DNA of 43,638 nucleotides from Mycobacterium sp. (GTDB lineage: Bacteria > Actinomycetota > Actinomycetes > Mycobacteriales > Mycobacteriaceae): contig JAGQTQ010000022.1 of assembly GCA_020438905.1 (NCBI GenBank), forward strand, positions 1 through 43,638, in the 5' to 3' direction. Made by a program: the position numbers and the translations under genes. Shown piece by piece: positions 34,244 to 41,902 of the stretch (the first letter of the stretch is position 1; the number at the start of each line of letters is the position of its first letter). Under the pieces are notes generated by a model. It made no database searches. It was not told where the DNA came from and worked only from the letters and a program-made list of their open reading frames with translations.

Positions 34244-35839
34244 CTAAACCTCGGCCGCGTGCGTCATCTCGATGTGCTCGGGGGTGCGGCGCCGGCCGAT
34301 GACCACCCACGCGAAGACCGCCCCGGCCAGGGCGACGAAGGACAGCACCAGCATCGAGATGGTGATGGCACCGGCTGAGGCGCTGACTGCGGCGTTGGTG
34401 ATGGCATCGACCGAGTCCTGGGGCAGCCCGGCCAGCGCGTCGGCGGCGCGGTCCATGTCCCCGGCCTGCACGGCGTCGGCGTACTGGGCCGCCAGATCGC
34501 GCAGTTCGGTGCGTTCGCCGAGTCCGGGGCCGACCTTGGACGCGGTCAGGGTGCCGATGATCGAGGTCACCAGTCCCACGCCCAGCGCAGCCGGGATGTT
34601 GAAGGTCATCTGCATCAAGCCCGAGCCCATCCCGGCCCGTTGGGGGTCGACGGCCGACATGCCCGCGGTGTTGCATGCCGGCAGCGCGATGCCGACGCCG
34701 ATGCCCATCAGCGCCAACGGGATCACCATCTGCATCAGCGTGGTTCCAGGGCCGAAGGTCAGACCGATCCAGGCCAGTGCGACCGCCTGCATCAGCAGGG
34801 CGACGGTGATCGGCAGACCCGGTCCGACCTTGTCCACCCACCGGCCGGCGGGAGGTTCGAACAGCATGCAGATACCGGTGGTGATGACGATGACCCAACT
34901 GGCCTTGCCGGGGGAGTAATCAAGGACGTTGATCAGGTACAGCGAGCCGATGAAAGTCAGAAACGGGATGTAGACGAAGCCCACCGCGCTCTCGGCGAAG
35001 AAGCCGCCGGAGAACAGGCGTTCCTTCCAGAGGCTGAAATCCACCAGGGGATACGCGATCCGGTTCTCCACCACACCGAACACGCCGAGCAGGGCGAGGC
35101 CGCCCAGGATGGAACCCCAGGTCGCCGTCGCCGACCAACTCACCGCGGAGTTCTGCAATCCGTAGGTGAGCAGGGTGATGCCGGTGCCGCCGAGAACAAG
35201 GCCCCACCAGTCGTATCTGCCCGTCGCGCGCACGCTCTGATATCCGCGGGTCGCGGCCAGCGTCACGACGATCACCAGGGCGGTCAGCGGCAGCGCGACC
35301 CAGAACACCCAGCGCCAGCTGGCGACGTCCATCATCCAGGCGGCGAACAGCGGACCGACGAGCAGGCCGAACCCGTGGGCGAAGCCCCATACGCCGACCG
35401 CGAAACCCCGTTGGACCACCGGGAACGAGTTGACCACGATGGACAGCGTGGCGGGCGCGGAGATGCCGATGCCGATACCCTGCACGGCCCGACCGCTGAT
35501 CATCAGCGGCCCGCCGACGGCGATCGCCGACATCAGCAGTCCGCCCCCGAAGATGACGAAGCCGACGACGATCATCTTGACCTCGCCAACCAGATCGCCC
35601 ATCCGGCCGCCGGCGACCAGTGCGGCGCCGAAGGCCAGACTGTAGGCGGTGATCGTCCACGTCTGGGCCGACAGCCCCAGTGCCAGATCCTCTTTGATGG
35701 TCGGCAGCGCCGGACCGATCACGGTGGAGAACATCTGGGCGATCAGCGCGCCGAACCCCATGGCGGCAAGGATCGCCCACGCGGCCCTGCCGGCCTTGTC
35801 CTCGGCCGGAATCGGCGAAGCCGCGGTCTCACCGGTCAC
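34244..35839 (-). CDS. MFS transporter, drug:H+ antiporter (DHA2/EmrB-like)
   Basis: A 531-residue protein with about fourteen hydrophobic segments, typical of the DHA2 family. TWTITAYSLAFGAALVAGGRMGDLVGEVK has the loop 2-3 signature (GRMGDLVG), and GRAVQGIGIGISAPATLSIV matches motif C of antiporters. The GTG at 35839 overlaps the cdd 3' end by 11 bases, so they form an operon. Motif C indicates export rather than import in most relatives, so this might export a nucleoside analogue or pyrimidine, but the substrate cannot be read from the sequence. The C-terminal tail (RRRTPEHIEMTHAAEV) is cytoplasmic. Confidence 0.83.
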   Translation of the reverse strand: MTGETAASPIPAEDKAGRAAWAILAAMGFGALIAQMFSTVIGPALPTIKEDLALGLSAQTWTITAYSLAFGAALVAGGRMGDLVGEVKMIVVGFVIFGGGLLMSAIAVGGPLMISGRAVQGIGIGISAPATLSIVVNSFPVVQRGFAVGVWGFAHGFGLLVGPLFAAWMMDVASWRWVFWVALPLTALVIVVTLAATRGYQSVRATGRYDWWGLVLGGTGITLLTYGLQNSAVSWSATATWGSILGGLALLGVFGVVENRIAYPLVDFSLWKERLFSGGFFAESAVGFVYIPFLTFIGSLYLINVLDYSPGKASWVIVITTGICMLFEPPAGRWVDKVGPGLPITVALLMQAVALAWIGLTFGPGTTLMQMVIPLALMGIGVGIALPACNTAGMSAVDPQRAGMGSGLMQMTFNIPAALGVGLVTSIIGTLTASKVGPGLGERTELRDLAAQYADAVQAGDMDRAADALAGLPQDSVDAITNAAVSASAGAITISMLVLSFVALAGAVFAWVVIGRRRTPEHIEMTHAAEV

Positions 35840-36254
35840 GGAGGGACTTCCTTTCCACCAGATCCCACGGCCCGAAGGCCTGGGGGAGAATCTCGTTCAT
35901 GGTGCGCACACCCTCCGGCGTCATCACCAGTAGATCCGGGCCGCCGTGTTCGTAGAGCAGCTGGCGGCAACGCCCGCAGGGCATGAGCGGGTCGCCGTTG
36001 CCGTCCACGCAGTACACCGCCGTGAGGCGGCCGCCGCCGGTGGCGTAGAGAGCCGAGACCATCGAGCACTCCGCGCACAGGGTGATTCCGTAGGAGGCGT
36101 TCTCGACGTTCGCCCCCGAGACCAGCCGGCCGTCGTCGACGAAACCAGCTACGCCGACAGGGAAATTCGAGTAAGGGGAGTAGGAATTCGCGGTCGCCGC
36201 CACTGCGGATTCCCGTAGCGTCTCCCAGTCCACATGTGAGTCGACCTGGCCCAT
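35829..36254 (-). CDS. cdd: Cytidine deaminase
   Basis: A 141-residue zinc enzyme converting cytidine or deoxycytidine to uridine or deoxyuridine. Cys60 and Glu62 in TLCAECSMV, with Cys93 and Cys96 in PCGRCRQ, form the zinc site and proton shuttle; Asn51-type residues in GANVENASYG bind ribose. ATG 36254 (MGQVDSHVDW) follows GGGAGG on the minus strand; further upstream codons (36311) would add a charged extension without a ribosome site. Uridine produced here could feed the udp/deoC/mutase operon nearby on the other strand. The MFS gene follows in the same operon. Confidence 0.93.
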   Translation of the reverse strand: MGQVDSHVDWETLRESAVAATANSYSPYSNFPVGVAGFVDDGRLVSGANVENASYGITLCAECSMVSALYATGGGRLTAVYCVDGNGDPLMPCGRCRQLLYEHGGPDLLVMTPEGVRTMNEILPQAFGPWDLVERKSLRDR

Positions 36255-36336
36255 CTGAACCGCCTCCCGCGCGTCGGACACCGACCGGCCAGTGCCCGGC
36301 TGACCGCCCAAACTAGCACTGCCCGAACGAAAAATT

Positions 36337-36350
36337 GCTGGAAATCCAGC
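36337..36350. promoter_or_regulatory. Palindrome in the cdd/oxidoreductase divergent region
   Basis: GCTGGA (36337-36342), two bases AA, TCCAGC (36345-36350): a perfect six-base inverted repeat in an AT-richer patch between two divergent genes. It is placed like an operator, but the binding protein is unknown. TACCAT at 36388-36393 is a possible -10 for the rightward gene. Confidence 0.3.
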
Positions 36351-36416
36351 GGTTTCGCAACGATGGCGACGTTCTTCGGTGATGCCCTACCATGACCTGA
36401 TCCGAGAGGGGGACCG

Positions 36417-38192
36417 ATGAAACCGGCTGAACCCGATCCGCTGGAAAAGGCGCTGCTGCCGTACTACAACCAGGGTCACCGCAACGGACCCATAGAAGTC
36501 AAGGACTGGGCCGGTGGGATCCCCCAGGAGCGCGCCGAACTGCCCTCGGTGCGCGTCGGGCGGCGTTGGTTCTCCAGCCTGTGGCTGATCCCGCTGGGGA
36601 TCGTCGCGCTGGTGCTCTCGATCGCCGTGGTGCGGGAACTGGCCCGCCAGCCGTGGTTCGCCGACTTCATCGCGCGCTACCCGGGGACCTCGGACAGCTA
36701 TGTGCAACCGGTCAGCACCGGGTTCCCCTGGTGGCTGCGCTGGCAGCACTTCCTGAACCTGTTGTTCATGATGTTCATCATCAGGGCGGGCCTGCAGATC
36801 CTGGCCGACCACCCACGGCTGTACCTCAATTCCGGCAGCAGGCCCGACACCGAATGGCTGCGACTGCGCGGCCCGGTGCCGGCCGATCGGCGCGACAGCA
36901 ACGATCCCGAGACCGTCTGGACGGCCAAGGAGGATGCCGTCGCGCTACCGAAACACCTGGGCATCCCCGGGTTTCGCCACTCGATCGGACTGGCGCGGTG
37001 GTGGCACTTCTCCTTCGACCTGCTCTGGCTGGTCAACGGCCTGCTGTTCTACGTGCTGCTGTTCAGCACCGACGAGTGGAAGCGGCTCATTCCCACCTCG
37101 CTCGACGTGTTCCCCAACGCACTGTCGACGGCGTTGCAGTACCTCTCGCTCAATCTTCCCGAGAACGCCGGATTCAGCACCTACAACGCGTTGCAGTTGC
37201 TGGCGTACTTCATCACCGTGTTCATCGCCGCTCCGTTGGCGCTGGTGACCGGTCTGCTGCAGGCCCCGTCGGTAGCGGGGCGTTTCGGGACGGGAGCGGG
37301 TCTGCTCAACCGTCAGGTCGCGAGGTCGGTGCACTTCGGAGTGCTGCTGTGGATGTTGATGTTCATCGCGGTCCACACCCTGATGATCTTCGTGACCGGA
37401 TTCGTCGGCAACGTCAACCACATGACCCTGGGCACCGACACGAATTCCTGGACGGGGGTCGCGCTGTACGGGGCCTGGATGGCCGTCGTCGTCGCCTTCT
37501 GGCTGGTGGCCTCACCGCTGACCACCAGACATCCGCGTGCGATCCAGCGGGCCGGACGCTTCGTGGTCGGCGGGCTCAAAGCCATGCTGGAGCGGACCAA
37601 CCCCACGGCGACGTACTCCGACGCCGACGTCTCCGGGTACTTCTGGACCAACGGCGAACGGCCGCAGAGCGAGACGTACACCGCTCTCCAGGCCGGCGGT
37701 TGGGCCGACTACCGGCTGCGGGTCGACGGGTTGGTCGGCAACCCCGTCGAGTTGAGTTACGCCGAACTGCTGGCGATGCCCAAGCAGGAGCAGATCACCC
37801 AGCATTTCTGCATCCAGGGCTGGTCCGGAGTGGCCAAGTGGGCCGGCGTGCCGATGCGCTCGATCTGCGAGTTGGTGCGTCCTGCGGCCAATGCCAAGTG
37901 GGTGGTTTTCTACTCCTTTTCCGACGGTCCGGTCGGTGGCCGCTACTACGACTGTCACCCGATCGCGAGCATGTACCACGACCTGACGATCCTGGCCTAC
38001 GAGATGAACGGCGAGCCCCTCAACGAGTCGCACGGGGCCCCTTTGCGGCTGCGTGACGAGGTCGAACTGGGTTTCAAGCAAGTCAAGTGGATCGAGGCGA
38101 TCGAGTTCGTGGAAACCTTCGAACACCTCGGGGCTGGTCAGGGCGGCTATAACGAGGACCAGGAGTTCTACGGCTTCCGGATGCCGATCTGA
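36417..38192 (+). CDS. Cytochrome b561-like/sulfite-oxidase-like fusion oxidoreductase
   Basis: A 591-residue membrane protein. The N-terminal 375 residues hold six membrane segments (first WFSSLWLIPLGIVALVLSIA, last GAWMAVVVAFWLVASPL) with His in WLRWQHFLNLL, WWHFSFDLL, ARSVHFGV and FIAVHTLMIF that could ligate two b-type hemes. From about 405 a sulfite-oxidase-type molybdopterin domain follows (DYRLRVDGLVGNPVELSYAE); Cys465 in HFCIQGWSG is the Mo ligand, and GGRYYDCHP with NESHGAPLRLR are substrate or cofactor contacts. There is no Tat signal, so with six helices both ends should face the cytoplasm. It may be a single-chain counterpart of the MsrP/MsrQ pair. ATG 36417 follows GAGGGGGA. The substrate is unknown. 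Confidence 0.82.
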   Translation: MKPAEPDPLEKALLPYYNQGHRNGPIEVKDWAGGIPQERAELPSVRVGRRWFSSLWLIPLGIVALVLSIAVVRELARQPWFADFIARYPGTSDSYVQPVSTGFPWWLRWQHFLNLLFMMFIIRAGLQILADHPRLYLNSGSRPDTEWLRLRGPVPADRRDSNDPETVWTAKEDAVALPKHLGIPGFRHSIGLARWWHFSFDLLWLVNGLLFYVLLFSTDEWKRLIPTSLDVFPNALSTALQYLSLNLPENAGFSTYNALQLLAYFITVFIAAPLALVTGLLQAPSVAGRFGTGAGLLNRQVARSVHFGVLLWMLMFIAVHTLMIFVTGFVGNVNHMTLGTDTNSWTGVALYGAWMAVVVAFWLVASPLTTRHPRAIQRAGRFVVGGLKAMLERTNPTATYSDADVSGYFWTNGERPQSETYTALQAGGWADYRLRVDGLVGNPVELSYAELLAMPKQEQITQHFCIQGWSGVAKWAGVPMRSICELVRPAANAKWVVFYSFSDGPVGGRYYDCHPIASMYHDLTILAYEMNGEPLNESHGAPLRLRDEVELGFKQVKWIEAIEFVETFEHLGAGQGGYNEDQEFYGFRMPI

Positions 38193-38193
38193 G

Positions 38194-38240
38194 TCAGCGC
38201 CGGCTGGGAATCAGCGCCGGTTGGGAATCAGCGCCGGTTG
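38194..38240. repeat. 17-bp tandem repeat, about 2.8 copies
   Basis: The unit TCAGCGCCGGYTGGGAA runs at 38194-38210, 38211-38227 and partially 38228-38240. It fills the gap between convergent genes and starts two bases after the oxidoreductase stop. It could vary in copy number. Confidence 0.8.
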
Positions 38241-38245
38241 TCGAC

Positions 38246-38764
38246 TCAGACGGTGCTGCCCGGGTCGGCCGGCACCGCTGTCAGCGGGATGTACACCGTG
38301 CCCTCGCAGGCACCGCTGCCGATGTTGGTCGCGAACGTTCCGGTGAGCGAACCGTCCGGTTGCGGTGAGTAGGTGGTCACCGAACTCGCCGAGTCGAAGG
38401 TGATGGTGCGATCCGGCAGCAGGCAATCCCATCGCCAGCTGTTGGTGCGCGACCACTGCGATCCGGTCCAGTCGAACCTGGTGGCCTGTTCGACGTTGTC
38501 CTTGGGGGCCGGACCGTCGACGACCGAAGCCTCGCAGGTCCCCGACGAGCAGTCCGTCTCGAACCGGTACCAGGCGGTGTAGGCCTCCTCGGACTGCTTG
38601 GCCGCCGCGCTGGTGCCCGATTTCTGATCGGTGTGAAATGTGACCCGGTACCAACCGTTCCAACTCGGCGCGGGTGCGGCCTGCGCGAGCGGAGCGAGGG
38701 CCACGGCGCCGGACGCAACCGCCGCCGCAGCCCTGATCGAAACCAGCGGGCGCGGCCGGGTCAC
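38246..38764 (-). CDS. Exported hypothetical protein
   Basis: A 172-residue secreted protein. The signal peptide ends near residue 29 (LAPLAQA). The mature part is beta-rich, with paired Cys (FETDCSSGTCEASVV, WRWDCLLPD, GSGACEGTVYI) suggesting two disulfides and repeated Trp (SWNGWYRVTF, RTNSWRWD). GTG 38764 overlaps the stop of the lipoprotein gene (GTGA), so the two are coupled. I do not know the family; similar short Cys-containing exported proteins are common in mycobacteria. Confidence 0.75.
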   Translation of the reverse strand: MTRPRPLVSIRAAAAVASGAVALAPLAQAAPAPSWNGWYRVTFHTDQKSGTSAAAKQSEEAYTAWYRFETDCSSGTCEASVVDGPAPKDNVEQATRFDWTGSQWSRTNSWRWDCLLPDRTITFDSASSVTTYSPQPDGSLTGTFATNIGSGACEGTVYIPLTAVPADPGSTV

Positions 38765-39030
38765 CGAATGCAGACGCCGTTGACAACCTCTTTGCAGACC
38801 GCTCCCGGCGGCGCGGGGTTGATCGACGGCGTGAAGGAGTTGTCGCCCGGTCCGAGGGCCTTTTCGGTCGGGGTCGGGGTGGTCTCCGAACTGCTGGCCG
38901 GCGAACTCGGCGTGGTCGACGGCGTTTCCTTCTCGGTGCCGGAACTACAGGAGGTCAGCGCACCCATCGCGACGATGGCGGCGCCACCGGCGAAGAGCGC
39001 GATCCGGGCCGTCAGGCGAGCAGAACTCAT
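38761..39030 (-). CDS. Small putative lipoprotein
   Basis: An 89-residue protein starting at ATG 39030 (MSSARLTARI), after GAGGGG on the minus strand. Its hydrophobic stretch ends in a lipobox-like ALTSC (Cys28). A Thr/Ser/Pro linker (STTPSSPASSSETTPTPTEK) leads to a C-terminal tail with NSFTPSINPAPPGAVCKEVV and VCIR, containing two Cys. It lies upstream of and overlaps the exported hypothetical gene, forming an operon. Function is unknown. Confidence 0.75.
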   Translation of the reverse strand: MSSARLTARIALFAGGAAIVAMGALTSCSSGTEKETPSTTPSSPASSSETTPTPTEKALGPGDNSFTPSINPAPPGAVCKEVVNGVCIR

Positions 39031-39176
39031 GATGTTTCCCCTCAATGTTGTCACGTCAAGCCGCACGCTCCCTGAGCGGTGAACCCGGAAACGGACGCCC
39101 TTCTGACAACCACCCTAGTCGCCGGGGTGTTCCCGTGCGGGTCCGACCTGGAGGGTTCCGCTGCCGGCGAACGGTC

Positions 39177-39365
39177 TCAGGGGGCGGTGAAACCCTCGCG
39201 TTTGTGGGCTCCGTCGCAGAACGGCTTGTTCGCCGAGTGGCCACAGCGGCACAGGTAGGACTTGCTCGTCCGCTTCAACGGGGTGCCGTCGGCCGCGAGG
39301 ATCTCGACCTCGCCGGACACCTCGATGGGACCGTCGGTCAGCGGGGTGATGGTGACATCGCTCAT
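39177..39365 (-). CDS. CDGSH iron-sulfur domain protein
   Basis: A 62-residue protein with one CDGSH motif: Cys39, Cys41, Cys50 and His54 in LCRCGHSANKPFCDGAHK, the 3Cys-1His set that holds a [2Fe-2S] cluster (mitoNEET type). The N-terminal beta strands (VTITPLTDGPIEVSGEVEIL) match small bacterial members. No membrane anchor is seen, so it is soluble. ATG 39365 is the only good start. It is likely an electron or cluster carrier. Confidence 0.9.
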   Translation of the reverse strand: MSDVTITPLTDGPIEVSGEVEILAADGTPLKRTSKSYLCRCGHSANKPFCDGAHKREGFTAP

Positions 39366-39416
39366 GAGCAGCCATTCTGCCCGTTACGTTCCGGACGCTG
39401 AAGCGGTGGCCCGAAC

Positions 39417-40829
39417 TCAGGCGCCGACCAGCGTCTGGATGCCGTCGCGGGCGAAGTACACCAGGAACCCGGCGGCGACGATCCAGAGCAGCGGGCTGAC
39501 TTCCCGGGCCTTCCCGACGGCCGACCGGAGCACCACCCAGCTGATGAAACCCACCCCGATCCCATTGGCGATCGAATAGCTCAGCGGCATCATCGCCACC
39601 GTCAGCACGACGGGAAGCGCAACCGAGAAGTCCGAGATGTCGATGTGGCGCAGGTGCGAGACCATCATCGCGCCGACGATCACCAGTGCCGCGGCGGCGA
39701 CCTCGGTCGGGACGACCGAGGCCAGCGGCGCGACGAACATCGCGGCGAGGAACAGCGCCCCGGTCACCAGGTTGGCCAGGCCGGTGCGGGCGCCCTCGGC
39801 GATTCCGGCCCCGGACTCGACGAACACGGTGTTCGACGAGGCGGAGGTCACACCGCCGGCGACCGCTCCGGCGCCTTCAACGATCAGCGCCGAGGGCAGC
39901 CGGGGGAAGGTCCCGTCCGGAGCCGCCAGTCCCGCTTCCCGGGACAGCCCGGTCAGGGTGCCCAGCGCGTCGAAGAAGTTGGCGAACACCAGCGTGAACA
40001 CCAGAACGCTGGCGGCCAGCGCGCCGATCCGCTCGAAGCTGCCCAGGCTGACCGCACCGACCAGGGATAGGTCCGGCCAGGCGAACGGCGAACCGGACAG
40101 CGCCGGGACCGACAGCCGCCAGCCGCCCGGCCGTTCGGCCGCTGAGCCAAGGTGCAGGACCGCCTCGACGGCGAGCGCGAGCACCGTGCCGCCGACCAGG
40201 CCGATCAGGATGCCGCCGCGAACCCGTCGGGCGACCAGGATCCCGGTCAGCAGCAGGGTCACCAGGAACACCACGGTCGGCACACCCGAGAGGGATCCCT
40301 GGCCGCTGCCGCCGAGTCCCACCGGCGGCGAGGGCAGCCCGGTCGAACCGACGAATCCGGCGTCGACCAGTCCGATGAAGAGGATGAATGCGCCGATACC
40401 GGCGGTGATGGCCAACTTGAGCTGCACCGGAACCGCGTCGAAGACCATCCGGCGCAGGCCCGAGGCCGCCAGCGCCACGATGATCAGGCCGTTGATCACG
40501 ACCAGGCCCATCGCCTCGGGCCAGGTGAGGACACCCACCACCGAGGTGGCCAGGAACGAGTTGATGCCCAACCCCGCGGCGAAGGCGAACGGCAGCCGCG
40601 TGACGAGGCCGAACAGGATGGTCATGAACCCGGCCGTCAGCGCGGTGACCGCGGAGACCTGGGTGAACTGCAACTGGTTGCCAGCGACGTCCTTGGGCCC
40701 GGACAGGATGATCGGGTTCAGCACGATGATGTAGGCCATCGCGATGAAGGTGACCAGGCCACCGCGGACTTCCGCGCCGAGGGTTGACCCGCGGTCGGTG
40801 ATCTCGAAGAAGCGGTCGAGACGGCGCAT
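39417..40829 (-). CDS. NCS2-family purine permease, AzgA type
   Basis: A 470-residue protein with about fourteen segments of the AzgA-like branch of nucleobase transporters (hypoxanthine, guanine and adenine uptake in known members). The N-terminus MRRLDRFFEITDRGSTLGAE, then GGLVTFIAMAYIIVLNPIIL and FAFAAGLGINSFLA are typical; TSASSNTVFVESGAGIAEGARTGL holds the Glu of the substrate site. The start lies three bases after the upstream glpF stop, so both belong to one message. Purine rather than uracil transport is preferred on motif grounds. Confidence 0.85.
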   Translation of the reverse strand: MRRLDRFFEITDRGSTLGAEVRGGLVTFIAMAYIIVLNPIILSGPKDVAGNQLQFTQVSAVTALTAGFMTILFGLVTRLPFAFAAGLGINSFLATSVVGVLTWPEAMGLVVINGLIIVALAASGLRRMVFDAVPVQLKLAITAGIGAFILFIGLVDAGFVGSTGLPSPPVGLGGSGQGSLSGVPTVVFLVTLLLTGILVARRVRGGILIGLVGGTVLALAVEAVLHLGSAAERPGGWRLSVPALSGSPFAWPDLSLVGAVSLGSFERIGALAASVLVFTLVFANFFDALGTLTGLSREAGLAAPDGTFPRLPSALIVEGAGAVAGGVTSASSNTVFVESGAGIAEGARTGLANLVTGALFLAAMFVAPLASVVPTEVAAAALVIVGAMMVSHLRHIDISDFSVALPVVLTVAMMPLSYSIANGIGVGFISWVVLRSAVGKAREVSPLLWIVAAGFLVYFARDGIQTLVGA

Positions 40830-40832
40830 GGG

Positions 40833-41666
40833 CTAGCGCAGCGGGGTGGGCTCGACGACGCCGATCTCCGCGGGATTGGTTATCGCCGCGGGCAGGAACT
40901 TCTCGATGCAGAAAACGAAGAGCGCACCGCCGATCAGCCCGCCGATCAGGGGCGCGATGATCGGGACCCAGAAGTACATTTCGGGACCGTTGCTGGAGAA
41001 CCATGCGTCGTGGTAGCCGGTCAGCCAGGACGCCAATCGCGGCGCGAAGTCCCTGGCGGGGTTGATGGCGTACCCCGCGTTGGCGCCCCAGCCCAGGCCG
41101 ATGCCGACCACCAGCAGCCCGATGATCAGCGGTCCGGTGTTGGCCAGTGGCGGGTTGTTGACCGCACTGGTCAACGCGAAGATGACCGCCACCAGGATCG
41201 CCGTTCCGATCACCTGGTCGAAGAACGCCGTGAACAGCGAGACGCCGATATCGGGCGAGGTGGAGAAGATGCCCTGGGTGGCTTTGGTGTGATTGGGATC
41301 GATCCGGTTGATGGCGTCGGTGTAGGTGAACCGGACCAGCAGCGCCCCGACGAACGCGCCGGCGACCTGGGCGCCGATGTAGGGCATGACCTTGCGAAAC
41401 GGGAAGCCCTTGAAGGTCGCCAGCGCGACCGTGACGGCGGGATTGAGGTGGGCGCCGCTGAGGCGCCCGGCGACGTAGACCGCCATCGCCACCCCGAGGC
41501 CCCAGCCCCAGGCGATCGAGTTGTAGTCACCGGTGGCGCCGGTGGTGGTGGGGAAGCCCCCGGTCACGACCTGGGCCACCACACCGCATCCGAAGAGGAT
41601 CAGCAGCATCGTCCCGAAGAATTCCGCGGAGCACTCGCCCAGCAAGGGGGTCCGTTTCACAGTCAC
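40833..41666 (-). CDS. glpF: Glycerol facilitator (aquaglyceroporin)
   Basis: A 277-residue MIP-family channel. Both NPA boxes are present: HLNPAVTV (75-77) and INPARDFAPR (202-204), with Asp206 after the second Arg, the glycerol-facilitator mark. Six membrane segments are visible, starting with FFGTMLLILFGCGVVAQVV. GTG 41666 gives MTVKRTPLLGE; GTG 41660 (MKRTP) is an alternative. It is the first gene of a two-gene message with the purine permease. It is divergent from the exported hydrolase, and tandem repeats lie between. Confidence 0.88.
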   Translation of the reverse strand: MTVKRTPLLGECSAEFFGTMLLILFGCGVVAQVVTGGFPTTTGATGDYNSIAWGWGLGVAMAVYVAGRLSGAHLNPAVTVALATFKGFPFRKVMPYIGAQVAGAFVGALLVRFTYTDAINRIDPNHTKATQGIFSTSPDIGVSLFTAFFDQVIGTAILVAVIFALTSAVNNPPLANTGPLIIGLLVVGIGLGWGANAGYAINPARDFAPRLASWLTGYHDAWFSSNGPEMYFWVPIIAPLIGGLIGGALFVFCIEKFLPAAITNPAEIGVVEPTPLR

Positions 41667-41716
41667 TGCACGCCGGTCCTTTCCGGAGGGGATGCACGGC
41701 AAAGTAGCAACGTCCC

Positions 41717-41779
41717 GGCGCCGCCGTGCGGCTTTTTGGCGGCGCCGCCGTGCGGCTTTTTGGCGGCGCCGCCGTGCGG
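41717..41779. repeat. 24-bp tandem repeat, about 2.6 copies
   Basis: The unit GGCGCCGCCGTGCGGCTTTT plus TGGC occurs at 41717-41740 and 41741-41764, and partially at 41765-41779. It sits in the divergent gap between glpF and the exported hydrolase. Within each full unit GCCGC, loop CGT, GCGGC and TTTTT form a short hairpin with a T-run on the plus strand. Confidence 0.85.
41720..41761 (+). terminator. Two terminator-like hairpins inside the 24-bp repeat
   Basis: GCCGC (41720-41724), CGT, GCGGC (41728-41732) and five T (41733-41737); the same again at 41744-41761. Each resembles a minimal intrinsic terminator for plus-strand transcripts. The five-base stem is short, so function is uncertain. 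Confidence 0.35.
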
Positions 41780-41902
41780 ACCCGTCGTAGACGCGGGGCG
41801 CAAATCCCGGTTCCGCCCACCGGGGTGTGGCACCGTCGAAGCTCACCGCGAGGGGGTTCCTGTCCGGGAGGCCCCGCCGGAGCGGTTCTCGAGGAGCCAT
41901 GG

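Noticed and set aside
41533-41790. Plus-strand frame with RRRRAAFW repeats
   Set aside because: It arises from translating the 24-bp tandem repeat and antisense of glpF; no start context or conserved protein features, and the repeat better explains the pattern.
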